A program made the translations under genes and the position numbers. Below, in pieces: positions 62,795-64,000 of a stretch of 64,000 nucleotides of DNA. Position 1 is the first letter of the stretch, and the number at the start of each line of letters is the position of its first letter. The stretch is from the NCBI GenBank assembly GCA_046154585.1, contig JBJXDX010000030.1, positions 1 through 64,000 on the forward strand, in the 5' to 3' direction. The notes under the pieces are model-generated. The model was given only the letters and a program-made list of their open reading frames with translations, searched no databases and was not told the origin of the DNA. This stretch comes from CADEFX01 sp046154585. Its GTDB lineage: Bacteria > Pseudomonadota > Alphaproteobacteria > Rhizobiales > Hyphomicrobiaceae.

Positions 62795-63674
62795 CGCAGC
62801 GCCCGACGAGACCGGCCGATGGCGCGGCTTTTTCCGCCGCCGCCCGGTGCTGATGCGCCTGCTGCGCCACAAGGCGTTCCTGATCGGCTTCATCCTCTTC
62901 GGCCTGGTCGTGCTGGCGGCCGTTTTCGCCGATCTGATCACCACGGCCGATCCGGCGCGGATTTCCATCCGCAACCGCTTCAAGCCGCCGAGCCTGGAGC
63001 ACCCGCTCGGCACCGACAATCTGGGGCGCAGCCAGCTCGCGCGCATCGTGCACGGGGCGAGGCTGTCGCTGGCGATCGGGTTTGCCGTCGTCGTCCTCAA
63101 CGCCGTGTTCGGCGTGCTGCTCGGCGCGGCTGCGGGTTACTTCAAGCGGTTCGACAACATCCTGATGCGCGCCACCGATGCGCTGATGGCATTTCCCGCC
63201 GTACTGCTCGCCATTGCCATTGCCGCGGCGCTCGGCGCTTCGAGCCTGACCGCCGCCATTGCGCTCTCGGTTGTCTATATTCCGCGGACGGCGCGCATCG
63301 TGCGGGCGTCGGTGCTCGTGGTGCGGGAGCTGGAGTTCGTGCAGGCGGCGAAAGCGATGGGGGCGAGCCACGTCCGCATCCTGTCGAAGCACATCCTGCC
63401 CAATTGCATGGCGCCCCTGATCGTGCAGCTCACATTCATCTTTGCCTATGCCGTGCTCTCCGAAGCCGTGCTGAGCTTCCTCGGGCTCGGGGCAGCGCCG
63501 CCGACGCCGACGTGGGGCAACATCATCGCTGAAGGACGGCAGTACATGCGCGAAGCGGCGTGGATCACGCTCGTGCCGGGCCTGGCGCTGGCGATCACGG
63601 TGGTCGGACTCAATCTGCTGGGCGACGGGCTGCGCGACGTGCTCGATCCGCGCCTGAAAGTGATGCAGGATTGA
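62778..63674 (+). CDS. ABC transporter permease, DppC type
   Basis: 298 residues. Family words: HPLGTDNLGRSQLARIVHGAR near residue 75 and FLGLGAAPPTPTWGNII near the C-terminus. ATG at 62778 is preferred over an in-frame start at 62736 that lies inside the previous gene. Its stop overlaps the ATPase ATG. Confidence 0.92.
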   Translation: MTTAVDAAPDETGRWRGFFRRRPVLMRLLRHKAFLIGFILFGLVVLAAVFADLITTADPARISIRNRFKPPSLEHPLGTDNLGRSQLARIVHGARLSLAIGFAVVVLNAVFGVLLGAAAGYFKRFDNILMRATDALMAFPAVLLAIAIAAALGASSLTAAIALSVVYIPRTARIVRASVLVVRELEFVQAAKAMGASHVRILSKHILPNCMAPLIVQLTFIFAYAVLSEAVLSFLGLGAAPPTPTWGNIIAEGRQYMREAAWITLVPGLALAITVVGLNLLGDGLRDVLDPRLKVMQD

Positions 63675-64000
63675 TGATGCCGTCCTCACAGCCAGCCCTG
63701 TTGTCGGTGCGCAATCTCAAGATCACGTTCGATACCGAGCAGGGGCCGGTCGCCGCGGTCGAGGATCTGTCGTTCGATCTGCACGCCGGCGAGGTGCTGG
63801 GCCTGGTCGGGGAGTCGGGCTGCGGCAAGAGCGTCACGGCGTTGTCGATCATGGGGCTGTTGCCCGATCCGCCGGGACGCGTCAGCGGCGGCGAAATCCT
63901 GTTCCAGGGTGCCGACCTCCTGAAGAAGTCGCGGCGGGAGATGCGGCGCACGCGCGGCAAGCTGATCTCGATGGTGTTCCAGGAGCCGCTGACCTCGCTC
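63674..64000 (+). CDS. ABC transporter ATPase, DppD type (3' end outside window)
   Basis: N-terminal 109 residues only. Walker A GESGCGKSVT and the Q-loop SMVFQEPLTSL are present; the signature and Walker B lie beyond the window. ATG at 63674 overlaps the preceding stop (TGATG), with a second ATG at 63677. Confidence 0.9.
   Translation, partial: MMPSSQPALLSVRNLKITFDTEQGPVAAVEDLSFDLHAGEVLGLVGESGCGKSVTALSIMGLLPDPPGRVSGGEILFQGADLLKKSRREMRRTRGKLISMVFQEPLTSL

Noticed and set aside
60203..63100. 965-residue open frame on the minus strand
   Set aside because: Antisense to a clear binding-protein and two permease genes; long Arg/His/Asp-rich frames are usual opposite high-GC genes.

Overview
The window looks like a chromosomal segment of a high-GC alphaproteobacterium, most likely a Hyphomicrobiales member (Bradyrhizobium/Xanthobacter/Hyphomicrobium-like). 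The grounds are gene content (LivKHMGF, several Dpp-type, TRAP and sugar ABC importers, a SigF/NrsF pair with the two family cysteines, a BdhA-patatin operon) and short dispersed palindromes in two intergenic regions. No rRNA, tRNA, CRISPR, phage or IS element was seen. Genes are dense, mostly in operons, with uniform base composition.

Layout. 1-233: 3' end of a DHA2-type efflux gene. 259-7603 (minus): amidohydrolase, acyl-CoA ligase and a branched-chain-type ABC importer (livK-H-M-G-F order), probably for uptake and CoA activation of an organic acid; a methylmalonyl-CoA-epimerase-like VOC protein and an enoyl-CoA hydratase run divergently (7791-9076). 9142-22413: a corrinoid methyltransfer island. 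Minus strand: an SDR, a ferredoxin/ASKHA corrinoid reactivator and a small 'virulence factor' family protein. Plus strand: homocysteine methyltransferase, corrinoid protein, DUF1638 protein, non-pyrrolysine MttB homologue and a Dpp-type peptide/onium importer with fused DppD-DppF. 22434-28030 (minus): a five-gene operon encoding a dimethylglycine-dehydrogenase-like FAD/GcvT protein, a PhnD-like protein without signal peptide, a DMSP-lyase-family (DddL-type) cupin, a GFA-type zinc protein and an M24 protein carrying essentially every residue of the DddP DMSP-lyase active site.

28291-39725: a DUF302 protein, two paralogous LysR regulators flanking a peroxiredoxin, an operon (secreted cupin, 3-hydroxybutyrate dehydrogenase, patatin, FAD disulfide oxidoreductase, MFS pump), a short secreted peptide, a secreted protein made of four ~19-residue repeats, and a DegP/HtrA protease. 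39751-48332: NrsF anti-sigma and SigF-type ECF sigma factor (minus), divergent from an eight-gene plus-strand run (PLP enzyme, three glycosyltransferase-type proteins, PRC-barrel protein, cytochrome b, molybdopterin oxidoreductase, epimerase). The 150-bp gap between them carries two back-to-back promoters of the same form, GTAACG-N16-CGAAT(A/T). 48407-64000: AMP nucleosidase, a truncated DoxX, a TPR protein, a TauD-type dioxygenase divergent from a TRAP transporter, a sugar-type ABC importer, and a second Dpp-type importer that runs off the window.

The most interesting region is 9142-28030. Methyl transfer from a quaternary amine or sulfonium to homocysteine, oxidative demethylation, formaldehyde-linked chemistry and two unrelated DMSP-lyase-family proteins lie side by side, suggesting a locus for methylated onium compounds (glycine betaine, DMSP or analogues). 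The substrate assignment is inference.
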